A stretch of 64,000 bases of DNA, from positions 2,976,001-3,040,000 of the forward strand of contig JAHQRK010000006.1 of assembly GCA_019828595.1 (NCBI GenBank), given 5' to 3'. Origin of the DNA: Aphanomyces cochlioides (Eukaryota > Oomycota > Saprolegniomycetes > Saprolegniales > Verrucalvaceae). Positions 19,547 through 31,139 of the stretch are shown piece by piece; the first letter of the stretch is position 1; each line of letters opens with the position of its first letter. The translations under genes and the position numbers were made by a program. Under the pieces are notes generated by a model. It saw only the letters and a list, made by a program, of their open reading frames with translations. It did not search any database and was not told the DNA's origin.

Positions 19547-19621
19547 GGCCCATTATTATTCTATCTGTAACATTGATTTACAGTGCTAATTCGAGTGACA
19601 AAATCATTGCAAAGCACAATA

Positions 19622-19770
19622 CAAAAATGAGTAATTTTTACATACAAACGCCAAGTCAAAAAAAGAGTAATTTGAGACAAGTTTGTTCATAATAGTTAGC
19701 ACTTCCAACCAACATCAACTAATTTGACCACTCAAGGTTGTATTGCCCGATATCCATGGCAAATATCCAT
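19622..19770. repeat. Helitron-associated repeat block (copy C), right of mariner insertion
   Basis: It continues the array interrupted at 17228 (CAAAAATGAGTAATTTTTACA onward) and matches 14985-15110 up to GCCCGATATCCAT, after which the sequences diverge. Confidence 0.65.
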
Positions 19771-20302
19771 TTGGTGTGATATTGTCAATTATTTGGTGTG
19801 TTGCTCAATACTTGGTGTCATGCTTTGTCACGATGTAACCCATGTTGCTGGACGTGCCAGTTGTCGATAATATTAATAATCAAACAATTCCACATACAAA
19901 ATGAAAATATTGTCCTACTATTTAAAATAATACCTGCCAAAGATGAGATGGATGGCAGTTGAGTTTTTCTGGGACGATGCAAGGTGAGATGCATGTCTTA
20001 GGATAGCTTCACTCGGGCAGAAAAGGCCGCTGAATAAGCGGTCAACACACTGTGCAGTAGGGTGACGAGCCCTTTCTGCCACTTTAAGCCATACCCTGGC
20101 CAGAGGCTTGGACTCCGAAAGGCGAATTCCGACGCGATATGCGAATGTAACGAAGTAGGGCCTTTTTGGCTCGAAATACCGGACATTTTCATAGAGCAGC
20201 CAGGGACAGCTAAAACGTGTGTTTTTACTGTATTTTCATATTGACTTTGGACGAGTAAATGCTCTCCCCATAGTTCAACTTTTACAGTAAGGGGACAATG
20301 TG
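19771..20302. other. Unassigned sequence
   Basis: The segment TTGGTGTGATATTG ... ATTTGGTGTG ... ACTTGGTGTC has three spaced copies of TTGGTGT at about 19778-19822. No gene is recognised; a 123-codon minus-strand frame at 19998-20369 has no known motif and overlaps the Helitron. Confidence 0.4.
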
Positions 20303-20711
20303 TCGTTCGTGTTATCTGTGCAAGTACTGGCATTTTTGCACAACAAAGCAGGGAAACTATTGAGGCCAATTCGAAGTAAAATAAGAAAGAAGTGAATAAG
20401 GAGTGCGAAGTAAATGCCGTCTCCTTAGTTTCAAAATAATATGATCTCTGATTGGATAATTTATTTTCTTTCGGTATGAGTCGACGGTTTTTTGGTCAGG
20501 ACATGATTTATCTTCTGACGAAAAAAATATTCGTCAGTGAACAGTAGCCAATCAGAATGCTCGGCGTTAACTTATTTTTTACTTCGAACTGGGCCTGAAT
20601 CAAATTCAAAATTCATAGTATGGCTTCAAACGTTTCATGTGTGTGAGCAAATCTTTGTTATTTCCAAAGCAAAACGCTCCACCCAGGGGCGTAGCCCTGG
20701 CCTCACCCTAG
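20303..20711 (+). mobile_element. Non-autonomous Helitron, copy 2 (409 bp)
   Basis: Same length and near-identical sequence to 16646-17054, with the same TC start, terminal hairpin and CTAG end followed by T. It abuts the 3' end of the minus-strand cyclotransferase-like gene, whose stop codon TAG (20709-20711) is formed by its last three bases. Confidence 0.78.
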
Positions 20712-21429
20712 TAAGAATTGATCATAAAGTCGTCCTCAACTTCCTGTTTGATAGATGTGAAAGTGTCTTTGTAAGTCAGTTGTACCTTGCCAAGCTTTTG
20801 GACTGCGAGGATACAATGCCTGAAATAGACCTAAACGAGTAAATACGCAGCAGTACTGTAGCCAGGTGGAAGGAATACCCTGCAAGGAAGAATGCCGCTG
20901 TCTGGATCCCATCCCCATACGGTGGGCAATCCAAACGCTCGATAGTTGCCATAAAAAAAAGCTTGGCCTCTAAAGCGACATGGTTGAAATTGACAACCAA
21001 GTGTCAGTGTACTTGTTTGCAATAAGCTCTTCGTCACTTGATGCAAGACACATGAGAGCTGAGTCAATGGTTCCGTCATTCTCCTCGTAAGGAACAGAGG
21101 CAATCTTGTACAACGATTCTCGCTTGTAGAAAGAGTCAAGCTGCTCTTCTGGAATGTCAAACGCACTCACGATAAACGAAGACCCTGCACTTGGCTCGAC
21201 CATAAGCCCACCAATCTCCTACGCCATCGTGAATGCTGGCTTCGTATGTCAATCTGCACCTTGGTTGCCATGTTGGCAATGCCATGGCGGAAAAAGATAG
21301 AGCCAGGAAGTGCAAAACTCGGCGGAAGTTGTTCACTCGCGCAAGGCGAAAGTTGCTCAGCGTGGCACCAAACGTCGAGCGCGCCGAAACTTCAGACAGG
21401 AGCGAGCCATACCTGATGATCTTGACCAT
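20709..21429 (-). CDS. Gamma-glutamylcyclotransferase/AIG2-like protein with one frame break
   Basis: ATG at 21427-21429 opens MVKIIRYGSLLSE, the YGSL substrate-binding motif typical of the GGCT/AIG2/ChaC fold. Further exons give SIFFRHGIANMATK, EPSAGSSFIVSAFDIPEEQLD, a conserved WGWDPDSGILPCR and YFRHCILAVQKLGK. Splicing three GT-AG introns of 41, 43 and 48 nt restores one frame. However, at about 21314-21317 a run of four A (plus strand) leaves the frame one base short between the first exon block (NNFRRV) and ALPGSIFF. This is either a genuine single-base deletion or a homopolymer sequencing error. The stop codon is supplied by the adjacent Helitron end, so the original C-terminus has been replaced or trimmed. 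The biochemical role (gamma-glutamyl peptide turnover) is inferred from the fold only. Confidence 0.55.
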
Positions 21430-21577
21430 GTTGCCTTTAAATTGTCAGTTCGTATTTGGATACACTTGATTGGCCAATAAATTTTAAATGGTAAATTTTT
21501 ATTGGTTGAAAAATGCGCCAGATTTCATTTTGACATTTTAAAAATAGATCCTGTTCGATGCTTGGCGCGCAAACGAC
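21430..21577. promoter_or_regulatory. Short bidirectional promoter region
   Basis: 148 bp separate two divergent start codons. The stretch holds GATTGGCCAAT (an overlapping inverted CCAAT pair, about 21469-21479) and a second ATTGG at about 21501, consistent with shared CCAAT-box control. Confidence 0.5.
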
Positions 21578-24500
21578 ATGAAGCCGATCGTGATCGACGA
21601 AGAGCGAGAGAAAGACGAGCTGACGCTTGTTACAGTGGAAATCAAACCTAAGAAAAAGAAGAAAAGAACTACACAGACGTTATCCAGGCGGCGCAGTGCA
21701 GAAACATCCACGCATATTCACAAAATTCCACCTCCATTGGGTCGCAGTGCTACGATTTCAAACATTCCAATGATCAAGCTCAAACGCAAAGAAAAGGATC
21801 GCCACCGCCACAAAACTCACGATCCAGACTGGGATATTAGCATCCTGAACAAGAACTGGGAAATCTCAGACGATATCAAGACAGCTTTGCCTGCCCTCGT
21901 CCAAACCAATCTTCGTACTGCACGAGGACCAAGTGCCCCAAGTGCAGATCAACGCTTTCTTAAGTCAACCAAACTTATCGTACCAACACTCAAACAACCA
22001 ATGCATCAAGGTACGCACATGAATAAATTGGGTCATTGATGAATGACATCAGGCTCTTCGCCTGATTTGCAATTGATGCTGGACGAAGTAAAAGACGAAA
22101 CGCTTGAGAAGTTGACCGAGTCGGACCGGCGAAAGTAACTAATCAGCATGTGTTAAGCCGGTGGTAAAAGCGACGTGTAGGTACTTTGGTGTTTCAGGAA
22201 AGACAGAAATGGCTCAAGTTACTGCCAAGCTGGCTTCCCAAATGTATTTGTTCTCGTCAGCAGACGAATTGCTCGAGACAAATCATGATGTTGAGCAGGT
22301 ATACTCGCACTTTACTCCATCGTATTAGTTGATCTTTGGGAAGTATGAACCATCCAACGACACCGTCGGCATCTTTGCGGGACCGTTGACTGCACGACAT
22401 AAATATTCTGCCATGTGTTTGATTGCACAATTACCCCCATCGATTCGACTCATGATTCGCAACCAATGCGGGCCTGAAATCAATGTCTCGCATATGGCTA
22501 TGGGTGATGAAATGTGCAAAGTACGACATGAGCTCAAAAATGTTCTTGACAGTTCGGCAGATTTTCGCACAATGCTTAATTGACCTCCCCATGGTCACAA
22601 GCCTTAATGTACGGAACAACCGATTGACAGACAGCGGTATTGGAGCTCTCGTGCATGTTTGCTTGAACAAGGATGACTTGACATGCTTGGACTTGTCAGA
22701 AAACAAGGTTGATACATTAATCACGACTTGTCAAATAACTTTGTTGTCTATAAAGGTCGACGGGGATGCCGCGGAAGCTTTGGCTGAATACGTTGCCGCT
22801 CCAACGTGTGCATTGACTGAATTACGCATGAACAAGAGCGACGTGGATGATGGCGAAGTGCTTGGTTTTGCTTATGCGCTTCATACCAACACATCTCTTC
22901 GAACACTCGAGTTATCGGGAAATCTCATCGGCAGTGCCGAAATGATGAATGTCGTCAAACCATCTTTGATCACAGGTAACTTATGACCATTTCGACCATT
23001 TCAGCTCAGCAAAAATGACGCAGGTGGCGAAGCAATAGCAGAAATGCTGTGCAATAATAGCTTTCTCACGAAGTTGGACTTGTCATGGAATAAAATTCGA
23101 CTCAACAGGTATCGAAATGTGAAATGGAAATTCTTTCATTGATCCAATCATTATAGCGCGGTTGAATTGGGCCGTGCCTTGGCAGCGAATAATGGCTTGA
23201 TTGAGCTCAATTTAGCGTACAATGCATTCGGAAACGATGGAACACAAGCGATTGGCATGGCTCTACACAAGAACAATTGTCTCCAAGTCTTAGATCTCAG
23301 GTGCTCTATTCTCCATTTATTCTGCTTACTTTATTTTAGCCACAACAATATCCACGGCCAAGCAGCCTTTGTCATCGCCCAGGCTCTACAAGCAAATGAT
23401 ACAATAACAACCATTTGTCTTGATGGAAATCCGCTGGGAAAACTCGGCTGTCAAGGTCTATTGCATGCAGTAGCAATATCGAGCAACCGCAGTTTATCCA
23501 TACCGATGAATGGATGTAATTTCGATGTCTTTGATCCCAACAGTTTCAACCCCGAAGAAGCATCTGGTCATTACGATCTCAATCTCAGGTACATTATGTT
23601 GCGGAGGCGTGTATAAACGTCATGTAGCATTCCATACGAAAAATCGATCTTTATGGAACTTGTCCGGTGCGCAAGCACTAAGACTGGATGCAAATTTATT
23701 TCAATGGTTCACGTTGTGGATAAAGTCGCTAAAACGATTCACGTTGAATGTCGTGACGTCGGCACAACCACTATTGAGGTCTTGCCAAATCTTTTCAAAG
23801 TCTGAACTTTTACGACTTCAGGTTTCTCGTCGATGGAGTAGCAACCACGCTCGCATCTTTGCTTCAAGAATGAGCCAACAAGCTCTTGAGGCTCTCTTTG
23901 TTGAATTGGACAAGGACAATTCTGGTGCAATAGATGCCATGGAATTAGAGAATGGTACGTAAGATCAGTCAGACAGTCTCGATTCATAATAAAGACAGGG
24001 ATGATAAGTATGGGGATTGAGCCTGAAGTTGGTGAAGCCTCACGTCTCATTGCCAGATTTGATATCGATGGAACGGGTTCGATCATAGGATTAACTGTGG
24101 CATACCTACTGAACTGAGAGTAGGCTTGATTGAGCTGAACGAATTTACAGAACTTATGGCTTCGTTCAACGTCTTGCCAAAAGCAAAGCGCGAATTGATT
24201 GATCTCGCGACAGATCGACCATTTGAAGTGCCAGCATCGGGCCAAATGCTTGTCGAATTTGTGGATTTGCATATTCCATCTGAACATCAAGAGGCTCATA
24301 CACGCGAATCAGTCGGGCATTTAATTCGAAATCTTAAGGACAACCATTCGCATATTCAAATGCTCGCCATGGCAAAAAATGGTTGTCGCTTCGAAGGACA
24401 AGTTATGTCTTACTTGGTTCCATAGGCATGTATTTCAAGGAACGGGAAGCTCAAATGATCATCGACTCAATATTGGATGGATCTGACATTGTCGAAGCCA

Positions 24501-26054
24501 TGGCTACCATTTTACCACATATGATAGATGCATCTAACGCATGCCAGCTTATTGAATGCAATATCACAACGAGTGCACAGCGATTAAGGTCGAAATACGT
24601 TAAAGCTCTCTGTTTGACGATCTTGTAGGCTGCAGCATCTACTCCGATTTTCGTTTGGTCCAATTGTTGGCCTTTGTACTGGACGTTATCGTCTGGAGAT
24701 GGCCGAGCCGCTTGATCGCATAGCTGCTAAAAAACTCATGGAAATATCCAACAAAACCATGCTCTGGAAAAAGCGCTACGAAATGTTTGATACATCTCAG
24801 CACAACAATTACCAATGCTTTCGCAATGAAACATTCAATGGCAAGCCAATTGTCTTGGGTAAGTTGAATATGATGGTTTTGTGAAATTTGTCTAGAAAAT
24901 GCATTTTGTGATAAGATCCCCAAGTTTGGAGTGCTTGAATTTGATTTTGTCCACATGGCCAGCAGACCGATGCCACGACCCGGACAAGCAGATATTCAAC
25001 CCATGTCATCCAAGCGATTTCAACAATTTCTGGAAAAAATGCATGCTGTCGGACTTGATGAACTGCCACACAGCCAGGTTCCACACTGCTACCGTGTCCT
25101 TAATGAAAACGTCTACACACAAATGCTCAAAATGCAAAAGAACAGAGCTCACTTTGGAGGTGGCATTTCAGCTGTGACTGAAGTTACACTGAACGGGGAA
25201 AAGGTCACAGGGATGATCTTAACGTCAACTTATCTTGTAAATAGACCACAATCACTGTGAGACGGATGATTATGGAGCTCTACTATTTATTATCTTCACG
25301 CTGGATAAGTGTCAAGCAAGCTGTACGATTCTTTACTTTGTGGCCTCGAGCCTTTCAGGCGGCTCGTCTTGATGTCCTTCTTATCTTCTTCGATCGAATC
25401 ACAGACATGTACAATTTCCAACAGGTCCGTGGTCGATCATTCTTCAAGGTATATGGTTGGCGGCCTGCGTAGATCTTTCCTCTACTCACTGACGATGAAA
25501 TCGCACAGCTCTTGTACCGCGTGGGGTGGCTGCACGTATGGAGTCCACTTGTGCCAGATATTTACTACGAGCTTGATCTTTCAATATATGAACAACGCGA
25601 GGTCGCTAAAATGCTTGTACAGCTTGCCCTTAATGAACCTGTGCGTCTCATTGCATGCATGTCATGGCTAAACCTTCGTAGGGTGAAAATTGGCAAAATG
25701 AAACTTATGGTTGGAACCGCGGAGATCCGATACCAGGATGGCAGCTCAATCAATCGTGGTTGGGTGAAGGCAAGTTTCCTGAAAAAGGTTACTTGACACT
25801 AGACTATTACTCTGGCGCTGACAAAGGATGCAGTAAGCTGTGGTTACATGAGCTATCATAGTTCAAACATTCATGTAGGCCCCGTGTGGCATACTCGCTG
25901 TACTTTGAGCAAGCACGTTTTGGCCCGACCACCTGACACACAGCATATGCCCGAATTTATTCACCATACGACATCCCTCACATTAAACACCGTCCGAGAT
26001 TTGACCCCAAAGCCAGTCGTCGCTCATGCAATTCAACCCAAGAAAAAATCTTGA
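21578..26054 (+). CDS. Leucine-rich repeat / EF-hand protein
   Basis: A long multi-exon gene starting at ATG 21578. A basic, disordered N-terminus (KPKKKKKR, KRKEKDRHRHK) is followed by a ribonuclease-inhibitor-type LRR array: repeats such as VTSLNVRNNRLTDSGI, LTCLDLSENKVD, LRTLELSGNLIG, LTKLDLSWNKIR, LIELNLAYNAFGNDG and LQVLDL...SHNNIHGQA. Then come EF-hands with a canonical calcium loop (DKDNSGAIDAMELE) and a second (DIDGTGS ... LIELNEF). A long C-terminal region with Trp-rich segments (GWLHVWSPLVPDIYYEL, GENWQNETYGW) ends at IQPKKKS. Exons change frame at short introns, for example near 22011-22051, 22317, 23283-23340, 23957-23999 and 24864-24896. Probably a calcium-responsive scaffold. 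Such LRR/EF-hand proteins occur across flagellated protists, but no location can be read from the sequence. It shares a promoter with the cyclotransferase-like gene. Confidence 0.75.
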
Positions 26055-26574
26055 TGCGAAGTTGCATAGTTCCACCACTGCAGCTCGTTTATCGATGGAC
26101 TCAATTGAAACATTAATGACGTCATTCAATACTTCACTTGTCTCAATGTAGTACCATCTCTCTCCCATCCAACGCAACCTTGGGCGGCAGCTTGGACAAC
26201 TATATTTTCCATGTCTCTTCAAAGACAAGTCGCAATTCACATCAACCAACTCGTGTTTCCAGAAGTCATGTTTCGCTGGCGGTAGATAGATTATCAAATG
26301 TTGAACCCAGGGCTTCTCAATACCTCAAAACCAGGATCACAATTGTTGCGCATTCCATATCAAGGAATTTACCAGCTTGATCTCTTACGAATAGCAGTGA
26401 GATCGCGACTTCTTGAGACTTGACGGGGACTTCGTTCTCACTCTTCTTTCATCTTGGTCGTCTTAAGGAACTGTGAGTTTGGCGCCAAATTTATCCGCAT
26501 AATGCTTGTACTTTCTCAAGTTTATAGGAATATTATTTTGAGGGATCCATTATATTAATCAGGTTAATTTTATA
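26055..26574. other. Intergenic region
   Basis: No gene recognised. It contains short open frames without motifs and an AT-rich tract before the next start codon. Confidence 0.5.
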
Positions 26575-29344
26575 ATGAAACCAATAGGGAGTTTGTTATC
26601 CGGAGATTCGAATGCCCCTCCAAGATCGCTTCAGTTTCGAAATTACGGGGAAGCGCGCGCGGACGACACGATGAGCCGGAGAGAGATCAATTTAGATCAA
26701 GTAGAAGACGAAATGAGACAAGCCGAAGCATATCTAGTCCATGGAATACACGCACGATCGATCCCGACTTCGTCATCAAGTATGAGTGAATCCCGGCGAA
26801 AAGAGATCCTCGCCAAGTTGAATGCAGAGCGACAAGCCGTACGACAAAATAGCATGAATGTACCACCAATGCTCACCCCGCAGGATGACATTCGATCTCC
26901 TTCCACTTTTTTGGACTCAAATGCATTTTTCCCATTGCCGTCACCGACTGCAGCTCTTGACTGCGATGATGATGATATGGCTGAAAGTGACGACGGTATT
27001 TCGCTAAGCTGTGCTGTCTTGACAAAAACGTAGAGTTGTCTTTCCTGAAAGAACTCGAAAAAACTGAAGGAAATGATAGCTTATTCTTTGCATCGGATAT
27101 TGGCAACCTCCCCTTACCTCCACAACTTCCCTTAAGAGAACCATCAGAAGAATCCTATCTCCCGGCACATTCTCTAAAACGAACAGTGCGCTTTTCAGAT
27201 CCACCAGATATACCGAAAAGTGAAGAGCAAGAGACCATTATTTCAAACAATCAAACACTGTCCAGGCAGACAATTGATGCTAAACCCAATCAACTTGCAA
27301 ATATTTGCAAACCGCGTAAATCGTTAAACAAGCAACACACAATATTGCCTCCTCGCCCTCGCCCAGTGCGTCTACCTTGTAAGAAATTTCATGACATTCC
27401 TGCTTAGGAACTGCAGCGAACAACGGGCAGTAAGCCTAATCGAATAAATGAATTAGCTCAAAGCATCGACTATGCATCCCGAGAAAGGCAAAAAGTTGCC
27501 AAAGAGCTCGCAGCGCTGAGCTCTTGCTTATTCCATCCTACCTCGACGTCAAGTGAGAAGCCAAGTGAAGTCTCCCTCTAAGCTGTAGCATTTAGACGTC
27601 AAAACCCCAGAAAAGAAAGCATCGGCACGAGCAGCAACGAGCGCTCGTTGCAGTCCTCCCAAGAAAGCAAAAGTAGTTGCGACAGCAGAGCGCTTACACG
27701 TAGAGGGTGCTTTGCGATTCGAGCTGAGGGACAAGGTAAAGCAAGTCTTGGATGATCAGCAAATGCGAGCTACTTGCACATTCAAACCGCAAATTAACTT
27801 GAAGACACAGCACTTGGTCAATCGAGCTGGGCACAAGCCAATTTATGCAAGGCTACCCGAAATTCAAAGGCAAAAGGTAATCTTCAATGAGTTTTATGTC
27901 CACTAAAGACTGCTTAGAAAGAGCTTCTGCGACAGCTTGAGGAAGCTATTCAACACGAAAATGAGCTCACTTTTGCTCCTGAAATCAACCCGAAGAGTGT
28001 CCAACTCACACAGGACTTATCCACCATGGATGTTACAACACGACTTGTCACTGACGCAGAGGAAGCAGCAGAGAAGAAACTGCATGTGCAAGCCTATTAT
28101 AACGCTCTGGTTGGTTTTTTTCATAAGATTGTCGAAATTGATGGGGCTATCCATTAGCAAGAGCCTTCGTTTTGCCCTCAAGTAAACAACAAAAGCCAAA
28201 CTATTGTAGAATCCAAAGCCGAGTTCAAGGTAACCTGATTGACATTTTTATGAGGTTTAATGATTTCGTCAAGCTTGATTTTGTGAAGAGGCAGGAGATG
28301 CTACAAGCGCAAATGGAGCAAAAATTTCAAGCCATGCTCGCGTTAGAAGAACACATCCAAGCCCAAGATAAGCCGTTTCGACCAAGTATTGGCAATGCCA
28401 ATGCAGTTCTCCAGCACACACGACCAAAACGGCTTATTGAGTCAACAACCGCTGCTCTCTACCGCATGACCTACGAGGTACGATCCTAGCTATCAAGGCA
28501 TCTAACGCGAGTTAGGAACCACGAAAGCGAGAAATGACAAAACAACAGCTTAAGGAAGCACAACTTGCGAAATATCCCCACAAGCCTGCATTGAACCCAG
28601 TATCCAAAGCACTCGGTCGACCAACATCACTTGAAAACTTGGCCAAAGTAAGTCGCTTCAACAGGAAAAACTTATTTGTCGGTAGAAGGAACCGAAAAAG
28701 ACAATTCGATCCCGTATTGTGAAAGCTATGGAAGAAAAGCAGCAAGCTGAATGCCGATTTAAACCTGACTTGGCGGACTTGCCACCAATAGACCGTACTC
28801 CCATTTGGAATCCTGCAGTACGACGAACATTACTTCGTGGCTTAATGCGTTGTCCAGACATGCTTGCAAGAAATTGAATTAGCCCGTCGTTTGCGAGAGC
28901 AAAAGCTTAATGATGAGCGCCAGAATCGCGAATTCGAGCAACTACAAGCCTGCACATTTGCTCCTGCAATCAACCGAGACGTCAAAGCCTCAAAGAAACC
29001 AGTGGTTGTGCGTGGCCTCGGTCGTTTCCTGGAGCTGAAGGAGCTAGCCAAGAGGCAAGAAAACGAACGGAGGTAAGACATAGATACTTGAAATCAAAAT
29101 TAATAGTATTTCTAGGCAGCGTGAAGCTAAAGCATTCACTCAAACCAAAGATTACAAGCCCCGTGCTTACACCGTACCAGCACCGTTTCATTTGATTTCC
29201 GACGAACGTGCTAACCAACGACGTGAAAGACGTATTCCAGCAGCCTCTGAGGTTGATGAATGTACTTTTCATCCCAAAACTCTGGAGCACGCGAACCGTT
29301 GCCTCATTGAGCGTCTCGTCGAACATTCGAATTTGGAACAATAG
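26575..29344 (+). CDS. Protein with repeated TFxPxIN motifs (possible flagellar/cytoskeletal)
   Basis: A multi-exon gene whose disordered, Ser-rich N-terminus (ATG 26575) is followed by repeated charged helices, each ending in a short signature: CTFKPQINLKT, LTFAPEINPKS, PSFCPQVNNKS, CRFKPDLADLP, CTFAPAINRDV and CTFHPKTLEHA. The recurring F-x-P-x-I/L-N spaced by E/K/R/Q-rich helices resembles large coiled-coil proteins of flagellates and trypanosomatids; I cannot name the family. Introns are short, for example about 27380-27407, 27877-27916, 28110-28170 and 29075-29115. The gene ends 42 bp before the sulfotransferase on the same strand. Role inferred as structural only. Confidence 0.6.
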
Positions 29345-29386
29345 CAAGGGTGTCGTCGAAAATGTTGCGCCATTCGAAAACTCACG

Positions 29387-31029
29387 ATGGGATCGGAAGA
29401 AGTGTGGAATACGATCAAGCAAGAGCTTTTTGCGTTGAGTGTGCAGGATGTGTACTTGATCCTCAACCTCATTTGTCTCATCATATTTGTTTACTACGTT
29501 GTCTGCGTCCTTCTTGGTGTTGCCCCTAAAGAACCCAAACCAGACCCAACGCGATTATCTCCCTACTCTTTTTCGCACTGGTGGCTCCGCATTCTCCTTG
29601 GCTTGGCGTACATGAGTGAGCGCTTCATTGGTTTCAAATTCTTTGCCATCCCTGCCCCCAAGCTCAAGCAATTAATTCGCTCGATTCCACGAGAAGCCAT
29701 CAAGTACTTTGGCGACGATGAATCTACGATTGCCCTGTATGATGCAGTCATTGACGACTTGGCCGCGAAATCCAACTCACATCTATCGGCATACGGGCGC
29801 TACATGGTCATGAGAGATCTCATGGCGTCCCTTCTTGCGCGCAAAGCCTTTATGGAGCACATAGTCGCTAATCCTCCGTGCCAGACTCGCAATGAAGAGC
29901 CAATTATCATCACAGGCCTCCCACGTACAGGCATGAATCTCTTGTACAACCTCTTGGCTTGTGACCCTTCTCTCCGTGCGCCTCGCCATTACGAAGTGGA
30001 AGCCATGGCCTATTCTCCTGGAGAGCCCCCTAAATCGAAAGCCATTGACAAAGAACATGTTTGGTACGCCCGTAGCTGTCATGCTTGGCATCACATGTAC
30101 CGCCTCATGCCTGAGATGTATGAATCTCTGGTTGCGTGTCAATTCATCAGCCCAGAAAGCTACTGCGATGACATGGTACTAACAAGCCATACCATGCCTC
30201 TTCCTTCTTACGCATCGGTAAAACCCATGTGATTTACTCGTAGGAATCAAATTGATATAGATTTTGAGCACAACGGCGGCGCGACGGTCGCTCTTGGCAC
30301 TACCGAACACGACAAATGTGTACAAGTACCTCCAACTCTATTTGCAAATGCTGCAAGGAGACGAGGAATCCACGTCATGGCTGATCAAATCATCCTTTCA
30401 TGCTTCACATTTATCGCAGCTCGTTGATGTCTTTCCCAAGGCAAAAATTGTCGTTATGAATCGAGATCCGATTCAGGCTGTGCCATCCAGGTATGCATCT
30501 TCGCCCAGAATCGAAAACTGATTGCGTTTGCCTTGGTAGTGCAATGCACCTGCTCCGTACTATGCACCCAGCTTTGAATGGACCTGCACTTGACAAGAAA
30601 CATGTTGGAAAAATCGCTTTGGATATTTCCACCGAAAAAGCAGCAGCATTGGCTGAGTTTCGCGCCAAGGACAATCATGATATCATTGACATTCAATTCG
30701 ATCAACTTATCGAAGATCCCATTGAGACTGTCAAGTCGCTCTACGCCAAATGGAATCGCCCGTTATCGGATGAATTTGTCGAGAGCATGAAAACTTATCT
30801 AGCCGAGAATCCCAAGGTAAAAATTCGAAAGTTATTTGTCGCATTCACATGCTCTTCCTAGGATAAATATGGCCGTGCTGACTATTCCCTGGGTGAATTT
30901 GGTCTCTCAGACATGGTGATTAAATCCATATTCGCCAAATATGCCAAGAAAGACACGTTGCTCTACCAACGCGACGTGGATGCCGCCGCCATCTCTGCCC
31001 CAAGCTCCCCTTTAGTGCAATCAGCATAG
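29387..31029 (+). CDS. Membrane-anchored sulfotransferase family protein
   Basis: The N-terminus has one strong hydrophobic segment (LILNLICLIIFVYYVVCVLLG), so it is probably a type II membrane protein of the secretory pathway. The PAPS-binding loop reads IITGLPRTGMNLLYNLL, the 5'-phosphosulfate signature of Sulfotransferase_3 family enzymes but with MN where TS/TT is usual. Downstream are AIDKEHVWYARSCHAW, WLIKSSFHASHLSQLVDVFPKAKIVVMNRDPIQAVPS (the 3'-phosphate binding RDP.....S motif) and a C-terminal helix with DIIDIQFDQLIEDPIETV. Short introns interrupt near 30213-30245, 30270-30310, 30490-30530 and 30815-30861. It transfers sulfate from PAPS to an unknown hydroxyl acceptor. Convergent with the HDAC gene, 110 bp apart. 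Confidence 0.8.
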
Positions 31030-31139
31030 AAATCATCAGCACCCATCAGCGTAAGCAGACGTTGGACATGCATGTCTGTCGAATATCTACCATCTATATT
31101 TGAATCCCTCTGTTAGCTCGGAGGTCTCTCGAGTACGTT

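Larger units (their letters stand above)
17228..19621. mobile_element. Two-gene Tc1/mariner-like transposon, copy 1 (complete)
   Basis: The terminal inverted repeats start TTGTGCTTTGCAA at 17230 and end with the complement at 19619; they match over about 20 bp with one mismatch and are flanked by the TA duplication (17228-17229, 19620-19621). An imperfect palindrome TGTAACATTGATTTACA recurs near both ends (17286-17303 with one extra base, 19566-19582), in direct orientation, a possible transposase site. The element carries two convergent genes, the DDE transposase (plus) and an unknown protein (minus), separated by 57 bp. The uninterrupted target sequence TTCCAAG-TA-CAAAAATGAG occurs nearby in the same repeat array (about 17151-17170). 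A near-identical inverted copy starts at 61915. Confidence 0.9.

Noticed and set aside
19998..20369. 123-codon minus-strand frame near Helitron copy 2
   Set aside because: No motif, overlaps the Helitron, and no paralog in the window.
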